From positions 53,551 to 117,550 of the forward strand of contig JAKOVA010000123.1 of NCBI GenBank assembly GCA_029782335.1: DNA of 64,000 nucleotides, read 5' to 3'. A program made the position numbers and the translations under genes. Positions 35,759 through 44,602 of the stretch are shown one piece after another; the first letter of the stretch is position 1, and every line of letters starts with the position of its first letter. The notes below the pieces were generated by a model that was given only the letters and a program-made list of their open reading frames with translations, made no database searches and was not told the DNA's origin. This DNA comes from Actinomycetes bacterium (lineage in GTDB: Bacteria > Actinomycetota > Acidimicrobiia > Acidimicrobiales > Microtrichaceae).

Positions 35759-36625
35759 ATGCCGAACGAGTTGGTCGCCGAAGTCGTCGTGGACTGCCGG
35801 TCGCAGCTGGGTGAGGGGGTGACCTGGGACGCCGCGACCGAGACCCTGTTGTGGGTCGACGTCGATGGGCGCCTCATGCACCGCCTCCAGCCCGACGGCC
35901 GACATCACCGGATCGACCTGGACCGTTCGGTCAGCGTGGTGATCCCTCATGCCCGAGGCCACCTTCTCGCCGTCGCCGGCCTGGACGTGGTCGAGATGGA
36001 CCACGACGGCCGATTCGGCCCGCTCATCGCCACGCTGCCGGCAGAGGGGGACGGCGTGGCCAACGACGGGCGATGCGACCCTCAGGGCCGCCTGTGGGTC
36101 GGAACGGTGGACCGCTCAGGCCAGAACCGGGCAGGCCTGTGGCGCGTCTGCTCCAGCGGACGCCGAGAGTGCGTGCTCGAAGGTCGAGCGCTGTCGAACG
36201 GCCTCGACTGGAGTCCTGACGGTCGGCGCTGCTACCACGCCGACTCGCTCCTTCGGCGCATCGACGAGTTGGCTCTCGAAGATGGCGGCGACGTGGTCGG
36301 CGCGAGGGAGCTCGTCAGCTTCGAGGCGATGCCCGACGGGTTGAGCGTCGACGAGGACGGATGTGTGTGGGTGGCGCTGTGGGATGGCGGCCAGGTGCAG
36401 CGCTACACCCCCGACGGCCGGCTGGACCGCACGGTCTCGGTGCCCGGAGGGTGGATCACCAACTGCGCGTTCGGCGGGCCCCAGCAACGCACCCTGTACA
36501 TCTCGACGGCACGCGTCGACCTGGATGCCGACACGCTTCGTCGCCAGCCGCACGCCGGCTCGCTGTTCGCCGTCGACGCCGGCGTGGCAGGCCGGGGCTA
36601 CACGGCGTTCGGCGATCGCCTCTGA
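35759..36625 (+). CDS. SMP-30/gluconolactonase-like (LRE) protein
   Basis: A 288-aa six-bladed propeller protein from ATG 35759. The family start LGEGVTWDAATETLLWVDVDG, the metal-site region GVANDGRCDPQGRLWVGT, NGLDWSPDGRRCYHADS and PDGLSVDEDGCVWVA are clear. SMP-30 enzymes hydrolyse sugar lactones to aldonates, the second step of non-phosphorylative sugar oxidation. It is a single-gene unit from operator site 3, convergent with the dioxygenase gene. Confidence 0.92.
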   Translation: MPNELVAEVVVDCRSQLGEGVTWDAATETLLWVDVDGRLMHRLQPDGRHHRIDLDRSVSVVIPHARGHLLAVAGLDVVEMDHDGRFGPLIATLPAEGDGVANDGRCDPQGRLWVGTVDRSGQNRAGLWRVCSSGRRECVLEGRALSNGLDWSPDGRRCYHADSLLRRIDELALEDGGDVVGARELVSFEAMPDGLSVDEDGCVWVALWDGGQVQRYTPDGRLDRTVSVPGGWITNCAFGGPQQRTLYISTARVDLDADTLRRQPHAGSLFAVDAGVAGRGYTAFGDRL

Positions 36626-36640
36626 GCGCGCCGAGCGCCC

Positions 36641-37618
36641 TCAGGCACAAGCGGGTGCGTCGGCGCTCCACCGGTTGAACGGCCGGTCCTCGCCGGCGGC
36701 CGCGAGCGTCTGGCGCGCCGTCACCCACGACTCCTGCCATCGGTGGTGATCGTGCAACTCCGTCGCCGGGTCTCGGCGGCTGCGGGCCACGAACCCGGGA
36801 AAAACGTCGCGTCCTGTCGGCTGGCCGATCGGGTTGTAGCGGAGATCGAAGCTGATCCGCACCTCGTCGCTGACGTTCGGCAGCGAGTTGTGCAACGTGA
36901 GCTTGTGGATGAAGAGCACATCGCCTGGCGCCATGGGCAGGGCGATGGCGCCGTCTCGCGAGGCGACACGCTCGGGCACCTGCAGGCCACCGGGGCCGGC
37001 GGGGCAGTGCACGAGGAGGCCGCGGTGGTGCGACCGGGGGACCACCTGCAAGCACCCATGTTCGACGCCGGCCCGGCGCAGCGGGAGCCACACGGTGAGG
37101 ATCTCCGTCTGGTCCGCGTTGGGCAGGACCACACCGTTGTCCTGGTGCCAGTTGGTCGCACCCATCTTCAACGCCCCGGTCTGCAAGTCGCGCGGCTCGC
37201 GGGATTCGGGCACCTTGATCCGAACGTGCTGCACCGGATTCGAGAAGATCTCCGGGCCGATGAAGCCTTCGACCAGGTCCAGCAGGTCAGGACAGCGCAG
37301 CAGGGCGAACACCGCAGGCCCATGCCACATCGGGGTGTCGTGACGGATGCCGGCTTGGGGCAGCGAGAAGTCGAAGAACTGGGCGTTGGTCTCGTTGGTC
37401 TCGGCGCAGACCTCGACGAAGCGGTCGAAGAACGGGAGGTGGTCGTGACGATCGGAGATCCGGCCAGCTGCCACCAGTTCATCGACGAGGCGGTCAAGTC
37501 GTTCGTCGTACTCGGCGAGGATCGGGGCCAGCCAGCGGTCTGGATCGATCGCCTGACGGATGAGGACGTAGCCCTCACGGCGGAAGTGTTCGAGCTGCGC
37601 TGCGGTCAGGCTCGTCAT
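36641..37618 (-). CDS. Phytanoyl-CoA dioxygenase (PhyH)-family Fe(II)/2-oxoglutarate oxygenase
   Basis: A 325-aa protein from ATG 37618 (ATGA overlap with the ABC ATPase). The iron ligands are H158-x-D160 (NWHQDNGVV) and H243 (LTLHNSLPN); the 2-oxoglutarate Arg is R254 or R260 (VRISFDLRYNP). The family hydroxylates diverse small molecules. As the last gene of the importer operon, it may start degradation of the imported compound. Confidence 0.9.
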   Translation of the reverse strand: MTSLTAAQLEHFRREGYVLIRQAIDPDRWLAPILAEYDERLDRLVDELVAAGRISDRHDHLPFFDRFVEVCAETNETNAQFFDFSLPQAGIRHDTPMWHGPAVFALLRCPDLLDLVEGFIGPEIFSNPVQHVRIKVPESREPRDLQTGALKMGATNWHQDNGVVLPNADQTEILTVWLPLRRAGVEHGCLQVVPRSHHRGLLVHCPAGPGGLQVPERVASRDGAIALPMAPGDVLFIHKLTLHNSLPNVSDEVRISFDLRYNPIGQPTGRDVFPGFVARSRRDPATELHDHHRWQESWVTARQTLAAAGEDRPFNRWSADAPACA

Positions 37619-38415
37619 CCCTCGGCTCCCTCCCGTTCGAGGCTCGCCGCCCGCGCTGCGTGCAGCAGGGCGCGGGTGTAGTCGGTTGCCGGCGCACCGA
37701 GCACGACCTCCGTCGGTCCAGACTCGATGACCGCGCCGTGGCGCATGACGACGATCTCGGCGCACATCCGGCTGACCACCCCGAGGTCGTGCGACACCAT
37801 CACCAGCGTCAGACCGAGCTGTTCTCGCAGATCCATGAGCAGATTGAGGACCTGCGCCTGCACGGAGACGTCCAGCGCGCTCACCGGCTCGTCGGCGTAG
37901 AGGATCGTCGGGTTGACCGAGAGCGATCGGGCAATGCCGATGCGCTGCAACTGCCCGCCCGACAGCTGATGGGGAAAGCGCGGAAGCACGTCCGGTCCCA
38001 GACCGACGCGCTCGAGCCAGCCGGTCATCTCGGTGTCGTCCGGGCTGCGGTCCAAGAGTGCCCGTACCGGCTCGCTCAGCGATCGGCGGATGGTCATCCT
38101 CGGATCCAGCGATCGCCGCGGGTTCTGGAAGACCATCTGGTTCCGCTGGCGACGGTCGACGGCGTCGCGTCCCGACAGACCGGCGATGTCTCGTCCATCG
38201 AAGCGCACCACCCCTCGCTGATGCCGGAGCAGACCGCACATCACACGTATCAAGGTCGACTTCCCCGAACCGGACTCCCCGACGATCCCGAGTGTCGACT
38301 GGGCCTGCACCTGCACCGAGATGTCCTGCAGCGTCCATCCCTCGACACCCGCTCCCAGGCGAGCCCTCGGATAGTGGAACCACATGTTCTCGACCTCGAC
38401 CAGCGCCATCGTCAC
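37615..38415 (-). CDS. Oligopeptide ABC transporter ATPase, DppF-like
   Basis: A 266-aa protein from GTG 38415 (GTGA overlap) or ATG 38409. It has Walker A GESGSGKST, signature LSGGQLQRI, Walker B ILYADEP and the switch His in VSHDLGVV. It energises import together with the DppD-like ATPase next to it. It lacks the C-terminal oligopeptide-binding extension seen in its partner, and is shorter than typical DppF. Confidence 0.93.
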   Translation of the reverse strand: MTMALVEVENMWFHYPRARLGAGVEGWTLQDISVQVQAQSTLGIVGESGSGKSTLIRVMCGLLRHQRGVVRFDGRDIAGLSGRDAVDRRQRNQMVFQNPRRSLDPRMTIRRSLSEPVRALLDRSPDDTEMTGWLERVGLGPDVLPRFPHQLSGGQLQRIGIARSLSVNPTILYADEPVSALDVSVQAQVLNLLMDLREQLGLTLVMVSHDLGVVSRMCAEIVVMRHGAVIESGPTEVVLGAPATDYTRALLHAARAASLEREGAEG

Positions 38416-39377
38416 AGCCCCTCCACCGGGTTCCAGCAGGAGTACCGGTGACCGTCGCCGGCATCGAGCACGCCTGGCATCGCCGTGCACGCCTCGCTGG
38501 CCGCCACACAACGATTGCGGAAGCGGCATCCGCTCGGGAACGTGCCGACGGGAGGAACCGAACCCGGGATGGTGTGCAGGCGTTGACCGATGAAGGCACG
38601 GAAGTTGTCGTCCCGGGGCATGCCCGGGTTGGCAGCGAGCAGAGCGGCGGTGTACCGGTGCCGGGGTGCGGCGATGACGTCCTCGGTCCGCCCGGTCTCG
38701 ACGACCGCCCCGCCGTAGATGACGGCCACCCGATCGCACACGAATCGGATCACGCCAAGGTCGTGGCTGACGAACAGGACGCCCATCCCTCGTTGCTCGC
38801 TGAGGGAGATCAGCAGGCGGAGGATCTCCTCCTGCACGGTGACGTCGAGCGCGGTGGTCGGCTCGTCGGCGATCAGGAACTCGGGATCCGCTGCGATGGC
38901 CGCAGCGATCATCACCCGCTGCTGCTGGCCGCCGGACAGCTGATGCGGGTACCGACGCATCAGGGTCGGCGGATCGGGCAGCTGAACCTGTTCGAGGAGG
39001 GCGACCACCTTGCGGGCGACGGCGGCACGTGGCAGTTCCGAGTGGACGCGAATCGCCTCCGACACCTGCCGCCCGACGCGCATCATCGGGTTGAGCGAGC
39101 GGGCCGGATCCTGGAAGACGAATCCGATCTTCCGTCCGCGCACCTCCGACATCTGCCGATCGTTCATCGCCAGGAGTTCGCGACCATTGAAGCGAACCGA
39201 CCCTGACACCCGGGCCTCGTCCGGCAACAGCCCGGCCACTGCCTTGGCCGTCATGGTCTTGCCCGAACCGGACTCTCCGACGAGACCGAGACGGCTCCCT
39301 GGTTCGAGCGACAGGTGCTCGATGTGGACGATCTCGTGTCCCCCGATGTGCACCCGGAGATCGTCGAGCTCCAGCAT
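38412..39377 (-). CDS. Oligopeptide ABC transporter ATPase, DppD-like
   Basis: A 321-aa protein from ATG 39377, whose first base is the last base of the permease stop codon. It has Walker A GESGSGKTMT, Q-loop region FVFQDPARSLNP, signature LSGGQQQRV and Walker B LIADEP. The C-terminal extension contains four Cys (CRFRNRC...C...C), which in DppD-type ATPases bind an iron-sulfur cluster. Confidence 0.94.
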   Translation of the reverse strand: MLELDDLRVHIGGHEIVHIEHLSLEPGSRLGLVGESGSGKTMTAKAVAGLLPDEARVSGSVRFNGRELLAMNDRQMSEVRGRKIGFVFQDPARSLNPMMRVGRQVSEAIRVHSELPRAAVARKVVALLEQVQLPDPPTLMRRYPHQLSGGQQQRVMIAAAIAADPEFLIADEPTTALDVTVQEEILRLLISLSEQRGMGVLFVSHDLGVIRFVCDRVAVIYGGAVVETGRTEDVIAAPRHRYTAALLAANPGMPRDDNFRAFIGQRLHTIPGSVPPVGTFPSGCRFRNRCVAASEACTAMPGVLDAGDGHRYSCWNPVEGL

Positions 39378-40279
39378 CAGGCCAGCCCGCTTCGTGCCTG
39401 CTGAGGGTCGAGCACGGTGCGCAGGCCGTCTCCGAGCAAGTTGAACCCGAGTGCCGTGAGCACGATGGCCAAGCCGGGGAAGAACATCAGGTACGGAGCC
39501 GCTTCCAGGAGTGATTGCGTCTCGTTCAGAAAGCGACCCCACGACGAGGTCGGAGGCTGGACACCGACCCCGAGGAACGCCAGGGCTGCCTCGATGAGAA
39601 TCGCAGCGGCGAACATCACCGAGCCCAGCACGATCAGCAGCGGGCTGATGTTCGGGAGGACGTGGCGGACCATGACGTAGGGCTTTCGCCGGCCGTACCC
39701 GTACGCCGCCTCGACGAAGTCGAGTGCGAGCACCTGGCGGGCCGGGCCGATCGTGACACGAGCGGCAACCGGGACCTGCCAGGCGATGATCGCCAGGGTC
39801 GCCGTGGTGTTCCCGGCGCCGAGCTTGGCGGCGAGAACCAGGGCGATGAGGATTCCCGGGAGGGCCAGGCCGGCATCGACCAGCCGTGTCAACGGTCCCT
39901 GCGCCACCCGATGCGAGCCGGCGATGGCCAGGCCGATGGCCGATCCGAGGACCATCGCCACCACGGTCGAGACCACGCTGACGTACAACGAGTTGCGCGC
40001 CCCGAGCATCAGCTCGGTCACGACGTCCCGCCCGGCGCGGTCCGTGCCGAGCAGGAACCCGGGCGTCCCCGGCCCGGCCAGTCGGTTGCGCAGGTTGAGG
40101 TGGTTGGGCGGGTACGGCGTCCAGACGAACGACAGCAGTGCCACGAACACGAACAGGAACACGAGGAGCCCGCCGAGGTACAGCGTGATCGGGAGCCGTC
40201 GCAGGCGCCGCCACCGCGAATCTCGGCGCACCTCAGCCGCCGCGTTCGTCGCTGACCCGCGGGGCGCCGTCTCAGGCAT
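39377..40279 (-). CDS. Oligopeptide ABC transporter permease, DppC-like
   Basis: A 300-aa membrane protein with an N-terminal helix (LYLGGLLVFLFVFVALLSFV), the DppC-type linker TDRAGRDVVTELMLGARNSL, and five further helices including the EAA loop (EAAYGYGRRKPYVMVRHVLPN). I chose ATG 40279 because AAGGAGG lies 7 bases upstream, inside the end of the preceding gene; GTG 40297 is an alternative. It forms the channel with the DppB-like subunit. Confidence 0.93.
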   Translation of the reverse strand: MPETAPRGSATNAAAEVRRDSRWRRLRRLPITLYLGGLLVFLFVFVALLSFVWTPYPPNHLNLRNRLAGPGTPGFLLGTDRAGRDVVTELMLGARNSLYVSVVSTVVAMVLGSAIGLAIAGSHRVAQGPLTRLVDAGLALPGILIALVLAAKLGAGNTTATLAIIAWQVPVAARVTIGPARQVLALDFVEAAYGYGRRKPYVMVRHVLPNISPLLIVLGSVMFAAAILIEAALAFLGVGVQPPTSSWGRFLNETQSLLEAAPYLMFFPGLAIVLTALGFNLLGDGLRTVLDPQQARSGLA

Positions 40280-41231
40280 TGGCCGCCTCCTTGTCACGGA
40301 TCCGCGGATCGAGGAAGCCGTAGGCGATGTCGACGAGGAAGTTGAGCACGAGCACGATCAGCATGATCACCAGCGCCAGCGACTGCACGACGATGACCTC
40401 GCGGCCCAGCGTCGCCGTGACGATCAGCCGGCCGATCCCTGGGAGCACGAAGACGTTCTCGATCACCACCGCACCAGCGATGAGCTGTCCGAATTGCAGC
40501 GCAGCCACCGTGACCAGCGGGATCGACGCGTTGCGCACGCCGTGGACCAGCGCGGCGCCTCGGCGCGTTCGGCCGCGGGCCATCGCCGAACGGATGAAGT
40601 CCTCGTTCATCACGTCGATCATGGCGGTCCGCACGTAGCGGGTGAAGACGGCGGTGACCCCCAGGCTGAGCGCCATCACGGGCAGGATCATCGATCGGAT
40701 CGATCCCAGCGGATCGTCGGAGAACGGGACGTAACCGCCGGTCGGGAGCCACCCCAGACGTACGCCGAACACCAGCACCAGCAGCAGACCGGCCCAGAAC
40801 GCCGGGATGGAGATGCCGACCTGCGCAACCACGTCGACGATCCCGCCGCGAACCTTCTTGGCATTGATCGCCGAATAGGTCCCGAGCACGAGCGAGAGTG
40901 GGATCGAGATCAGCAGTCCGCCGAGGGTCAGGATCAGCGTCGGCCCCATCCGACGGACGATCTCGTGGAAGATGTCGTAGCCCATCCCGTACGACGTGCC
41001 GAGGTCACCGGTGGCAACGCCACGCAACCAATGCAGGTACTGCACCACGAGCGGACGGTCGATGCCCAGCTTCTGGCGCATGAACTGGACGTCCTTCGGA
41101 GCAGCCTCCCGACCGAGCAGGACCGTGACGACGTCCCCGCCGAGCATGTGCACGAGAACGAAGACCACGATCGAGCCGATGAGCGCGGCGAACAGCAGCG
41201 TTGCCAACGATCGGAGTGTGTGCCGGATCAT
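40272..41231 (-). CDS. Oligopeptide ABC transporter permease, DppB-like
   Basis: A 319-aa membrane protein with six helices. The N-terminal helix is followed by the DppB-type LGIDRPLVVQYLHWLRGVATGDLG segment and a C-terminal EAA-type loop (MARGRTRRGAALVHGVRNA). It follows the binding-protein gene after a 121-base gap with two hairpins and overlaps dppC-like by 8 bases. Confidence 0.94.
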   Translation of the reverse strand: MIRHTLRSLATLLFAALIGSIVVFVLVHMLGGDVVTVLLGREAAPKDVQFMRQKLGIDRPLVVQYLHWLRGVATGDLGTSYGMGYDIFHEIVRRMGPTLILTLGGLLISIPLSLVLGTYSAINAKKVRGGIVDVVAQVGISIPAFWAGLLLVLVFGVRLGWLPTGGYVPFSDDPLGSIRSMILPVMALSLGVTAVFTRYVRTAMIDVMNEDFIRSAMARGRTRRGAALVHGVRNASIPLVTVAALQFGQLIAGAVVIENVFVLPGIGRLIVTATLGREVIVVQSLALVIMLIVLVLNFLVDIAYGFLDPRIRDKEAANA

Positions 41232-41265
41232 TCGGGCGCTTGCTCCTGGGTTCGGGGACGACGTT

Positions 41266-41304
41266 GACGGCCGCCCAGCGGCAGTGTGCCACCGGGCGGC
41301 CGTC
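41266..41304 (-). terminator. Hairpin between binding protein and permease genes (A)
   Basis: GACGGCCGCCC (41266-41276) pairs exactly with GGGCGGCCGTC (41294-41304), with an inner GGCA/TGCC stem in the 17-base loop. It lies directly after hairpin B in the direction of transcription. It probably limits read-through or protects the upstream mRNA, giving more binding protein than permease. Confidence 0.6.
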
Positions 41305-41316
41305 GAGACAGTGGTT

Positions 41317-41338
41317 GGCCGGCGCCGCCGCGCCGGCC
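41317..41338 (-). terminator. Hairpin between binding protein and permease genes (B)
   Basis: GGCCGGCG (41317-41324) and CGCCGGCC (41331-41338) form an 8-bp all-GC stem with a six-base loop, 14 bases after the binding-protein stop codon on the minus strand. Confidence 0.55.
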
Positions 41339-41352
41339 CTCACCGTGTTGGT

Positions 41353-42912
41353 TCACCCGGTCCAGTGCGCCGAGCGGACGTCGACTGCGTTGTTGATCCG
41401 GACCTCCTGGATGCCGTCGAGGTTGGCACGCATGATCTGCGGCACCTTCGGCGCCGAGATCACGGTCACCCACGCCAGGTCGGCGAAGGTCTTGACCAGA
41501 TCGGACATCGCCGCCTGGTACTTCTGCGGATCCGTGTTGCTGTCGGCGACGGCCAACTTGTCCTCGAATTCCTTGACGCACAGCGGGTGGCTCTTGCCCA
41601 GCGGTTCGCGGCCGCCCTTGCACCCGTACTGCAGGATGTTGGCGGAGTCACGGATCTCGCTCATCCCGTAGTCACCCTGCGCCCAGGTCTTGTCCAGCCA
41701 TGTCGTCAGCTCTTGGCTGCGGCTCTTCACCTTGATCCCGACGGCGCCGAGCTGCTGGGTCAGGACCTCCATGGTGAACGGATGGGACGCCACGTTGGCG
41801 AACGGGTAGTCGATCTCCAGGTTCTCGTAGCCCGCTTCCTTCAGCAGCGCCTTGGACTTCTCCGGGTCGTAGGTGTAGGGGCAGTAGTCGCTGTTGTACG
41901 GCTCGGCGTACGGCACCACCATCAGGCAGGTCGGATCGGCGTATCCGTCGTACACGGCAATCGCTTCGTCGCGGTTGATGGCGTGAGCGATGGCTTGGCG
42001 GACTCGCTGATCTTGGAACTCCTTCTTGGTCGTGTTCAGCCACAGGTACGAGACCTCGCCGGCGCTCTCGAACAGGACCTTGAACTTGGTGTCCTTGGAG
42101 AACGTGGCGACGCGCTCGATGCCCTCGGCCAGAACGGAGGTCACGAAGTCGTACTCGCCAGCGAGGAGCCCGTTCAGCGCTGCAGTCTCGTCGTCCACGA
42201 AGCGCCAGTCGATGGTCTCGAAGAAGGGCTTCGTTCCCCAGTATCCGTCGAATCGCTTGAGCGTCAGGCTCGTGTCGGGCTTGTAGTCGCTGAACACGTA
42301 CGGTCCGGTCCCGATCATCTCCTTCTTCGCATCGTGCTCCTCGAGGAACTTGTCCGGGACCACATACCCGGCCGAGTTGCCCAACTCCTTGAGGAAGGAG
42401 GCGCTCGGCTGCTTGAGAACGATCTGGACGGTCCGGGCGTCGACGGCCGTCACGCTGGCCACGTTCTGATGCGGCGCGCTCAACTTGCTGAGCGGCGACT
42501 CGGCGTTCTTCTTCATCGAGTACACCACGTCGGCCGAGTCGAGATCCGATCCGTCGTGGAACTTGGCAGTGCGGATCTTGAACGTGTAGGTCAGCCCGTC
42601 GTCGCTGATCGTCCACGACTCGGCGAGCATCGGGACGATGCTCCCGTCGGGCTTGTCCTCAACCAGCGTTTCCTGAACATTATAGAACGTCGGGACACGC
42701 AGGGCGTTGGCGCCGACCTCCCAGTAGTTCCAGCTGGCCGGCTCCTGCGGCAGCGTGGCGATGAGCGTCTTGGAGCGATCAGCCGTCGATGCTGGCCTCT
42801 GCACACGGGCAGTTGCGGTACCACCGGTCCACCCTGCAACAGCGAGTGCTGCGACGAGCGTGACACCGAGTCGCCGACGACCCCGCCTCCCGGTCTGTTG
42901 GAATAGCTTCAT
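41353..42912 (-). CDS. Oligopeptide-type (family 5) extracellular solute-binding protein
   Basis: A 519-aa protein with a twin-arginine-containing, rather basic N-terminus and Sec-like signal helix (about 14-36); there is no lipobox Cys. The SBP_bac_5 fold is clear (MLAESWTISDDGLTYTFKIR, FHDGSDLDSADVVYSMKK, RQAIAHAINRDEAI). It captures the substrate for the DppBCDF-like importer. The family binds peptides but also sugars, opines and nickel. It is the first gene of the six-gene importer operon, controlled by operator sites 4a/4b. Confidence 0.93.
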   Translation of the reverse strand: MKLFQQTGRRGRRRLGVTLVAALAVAGWTGGTATARVQRPASTADRSKTLIATLPQEPASWNYWEVGANALRVPTFYNVQETLVEDKPDGSIVPMLAESWTISDDGLTYTFKIRTAKFHDGSDLDSADVVYSMKKNAESPLSKLSAPHQNVASVTAVDARTVQIVLKQPSASFLKELGNSAGYVVPDKFLEEHDAKKEMIGTGPYVFSDYKPDTSLTLKRFDGYWGTKPFFETIDWRFVDDETAALNGLLAGEYDFVTSVLAEGIERVATFSKDTKFKVLFESAGEVSYLWLNTTKKEFQDQRVRQAIAHAINRDEAIAVYDGYADPTCLMVVPYAEPYNSDYCPYTYDPEKSKALLKEAGYENLEIDYPFANVASHPFTMEVLTQQLGAVGIKVKSRSQELTTWLDKTWAQGDYGMSEIRDSANILQYGCKGGREPLGKSHPLCVKEFEDKLAVADSNTDPQKYQAAMSDLVKTFADLAWVTVISAPKVPQIMRANLDGIQEVRINNAVDVRSAHWTG

Positions 42913-42936
42913 GGTCCCCCCTTGAGCATTGGATTC

Positions 42937-42954
42937 CTAACCTTATAACATTTC
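42937..42954. promoter_or_regulatory. Island operator site 4a (importer / SDR divergent promoter)
   Basis: The sequence is CTAAC-CT-TATA-AC-ATTTC. It sits 25 bases before the binding-protein start. Its TATA centre is 15 bases from that of site 4b, giving two sites on nearly the same DNA face region. Confidence 0.6.
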
Positions 42955-42969
42955 GTACTATAGGTTCTG
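42952..42969. promoter_or_regulatory. Island operator site 4b
   Basis: Read on the minus strand it is CAGAA-CC-TATA-GT-ACGAA. It overlaps site 4a by three bases and faces the plus-strand SDR operon (start 43039). The doubled site could give stronger control of the importer. Confidence 0.5.
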
Positions 42970-43038
42970 CCCGAGCGCAAGGGGCCACTGCCGGCAACTG
43001 GATCGCCGCCGCGGCCACGAACAGGGAAGGAGCGAGGC

Positions 43039-43809
43039 ATGGTTGGGGGGAAGCACCTCTTCGATCTCACCGGGCACACGGCACTCGTGACCGGTGGCGG
43101 GTACGGGCTCGGCCGGGGACTGGTCCACGGGCTGGCCGCGCACGGGGCCACGGTCATCGGGCTCGCCCGAAGTGCCGACGCGTTGCGCGACACGTTCGCC
43201 TCGCTTGGATCCCCCCACCGCTACATCGTCGGTGACCTGACGACCGACGACCTCTACGAGACGCTCGACGAGATCCCCGAGCACGTGGACATCCTGGTCA
43301 ACAATGCCGGAGGTGATCCGCACTCCAAGCCGTGGGGATCACAGACACCCGACGAGTGGCGTGCCACCTATGAGATCAACGTGATCGCCGCGGCGCGGTT
43401 GTGCGACCTGTTCATCCCCAAGATGGCCGCACGGGGCTGGGGTCGAATCATCAACATCTCCTCGATCTACGGCTCGATCGGACAGAACCCGGACAACACC
43501 GGACGGAGCGCGGGCGCCGGCGCGTACACCGCCGCCAAGCACGGGCTGATCGGTCTGACCAACTACCTCGCCTGCCAGATCGGCCGGACAGGAGTGACCG
43601 TGAACACCCTGAGCCCGGGCATGATCACCTGGATGGACACCCCTGACGGCGAGCCAGAACTGTGGCAGCACTTGGCCTCGCAGACGCCGGTCGGTCGGAA
43701 CAGCCAACCGGAGGACTACGTCACATCGGTGGTCTTCCTGTCGTCGGAAGGTTCGTCGTTCGTCCACGGTGCCAACCTCATCGTGGACGGCGGCTGGAGC
43801 ACCTGGTGA
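43039..43809 (+). CDS. SDR oxidoreductase 1 of the island
   Basis: A 256-aa classical SDR. It has cofactor loop TGGGYGLGRG (about 18-27), NNAGG, catalytic Ser in NISSIYGS and the YTAAKHG Tyr-Lys pair. The C-terminal VNTLSPGMI is typical. Such SDRs oxidise sugars or 2-keto-3-deoxy-aldonates. It starts a four-gene operon with a second SDR, M81 copy 2 and the IlvD-type dehydratase. Confidence 0.92.
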   Translation: MVGGKHLFDLTGHTALVTGGGYGLGRGLVHGLAAHGATVIGLARSADALRDTFASLGSPHRYIVGDLTTDDLYETLDEIPEHVDILVNNAGGDPHSKPWGSQTPDEWRATYEINVIAAARLCDLFIPKMAARGWGRIINISSIYGSIGQNPDNTGRSAGAGAYTAAKHGLIGLTNYLACQIGRTGVTVNTLSPGMITWMDTPDGEPELWQHLASQTPVGRNSQPEDYVTSVVFLSSEGSSFVHGANLIVDGGWSTW

Positions 43810-44597
43810 GCACGACGACGCCGGCCACCGGTGGGCGCCTGGCCGGTCGGGTCGCCCTGATCACGGGGGCATCGTGGGGTATCGGTGCCGCGGTGGCACG
43901 AACGTTCGCCCGTGAGGGTGCCAGCGTCGTCGTCAGCCCGTATCCGGATGCCGAGATGGAGGCGCTCGCCGACGGGGTGGTTTCATCCATCACGGACACA
44001 GGCGGTCGAGCCATCCGGGTCTCCGCCGACGTCACCTCTCGAACGCAGATCGACGCCGTCGTGGCGGAGGCGCAGCGACGATTCGGGGACATCGATGTCC
44101 TCGTGACCAATGCGGCCTGGGCCAACCGACTGCCCTGGCACCAGATCACGTCCGAGCAATGGGACCACACCCACGCGGTCAACCTGCGTGGGGCGTTCCT
44201 GTGCGCCCAGGCCTGCTACGAGGGGATGCTGCGACGCGGGCGTGGGAGCATCATCGCCGTGACCAGTGTGACCGTCGAGGTGGGCATGGCCGGCCTGCTC
44301 GACTACGTCTCGTCCAAGGCTGGTCTGATCGGATTCACGCGCGCGCTCGCCCGGGAGGTCGGCGAACACGGCATCCGTGTCAACGCGGTGATGCCAGGAG
44401 CCATCCGGACCGAGCAGGAGTTGGCGCTCGGCTTCGACGAGGACGAACTCAGGACGCTGATGGCCCAGCGCCAGTGCCTGCCCCGACGTGGCGTTGCCGA
44501 TGACCTGACCGGCGCCTTCCTGTTCCTCGCATCCGACGAGAGCAGCTTCGTGTCCGGCCAGGTCCTCAACGTCGACGGTGGCTGGATCCACTACTGA
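43806..44597 (+). CDS. SDR oxidoreductase 2 of the island
   Basis: A 263-aa classical SDR from GTG 43806 (GTGA overlap with SDR 1). It has cofactor loop TGASWGIGAA, TNAAWANR in place of NNAG, catalytic Ser in VTSVTVEV and the pair YVSSK. The two SDRs are clearly different, so they probably act at two steps: sugar to lactone, and 2-keto-3-deoxy to 2,4-diketo. Confidence 0.92.
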   Translation: MSTTTPATGGRLAGRVALITGASWGIGAAVARTFAREGASVVVSPYPDAEMEALADGVVSSITDTGGRAIRVSADVTSRTQIDAVVAEAQRRFGDIDVLVTNAAWANRLPWHQITSEQWDHTHAVNLRGAFLCAQACYEGMLRRGRGSIIAVTSVTVEVGMAGLLDYVSSKAGLIGFTRALAREVGEHGIRVNAVMPGAIRTEQELALGFDEDELRTLMAQRQCLPRRGVADDLTGAFLFLASDESSFVSGQVLNVDGGWIHY

Positions 44598-44602
44598 ACG
44601 AC

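Noticed and set aside
42666-42683. A further TATA-centred match (TGAAC-AT-TATA-GA-ACGTC) to the island operator
   Set aside because: It lies inside the binding-protein coding sequence at a Tyr-Asn codon pair, and the right arm fits poorly; probably chance.
40996-42906. A 636-codon open frame on the plus strand
   Set aside because: It lies antisense to the binding-protein and permease genes, which have clear family matches; no domain seen.
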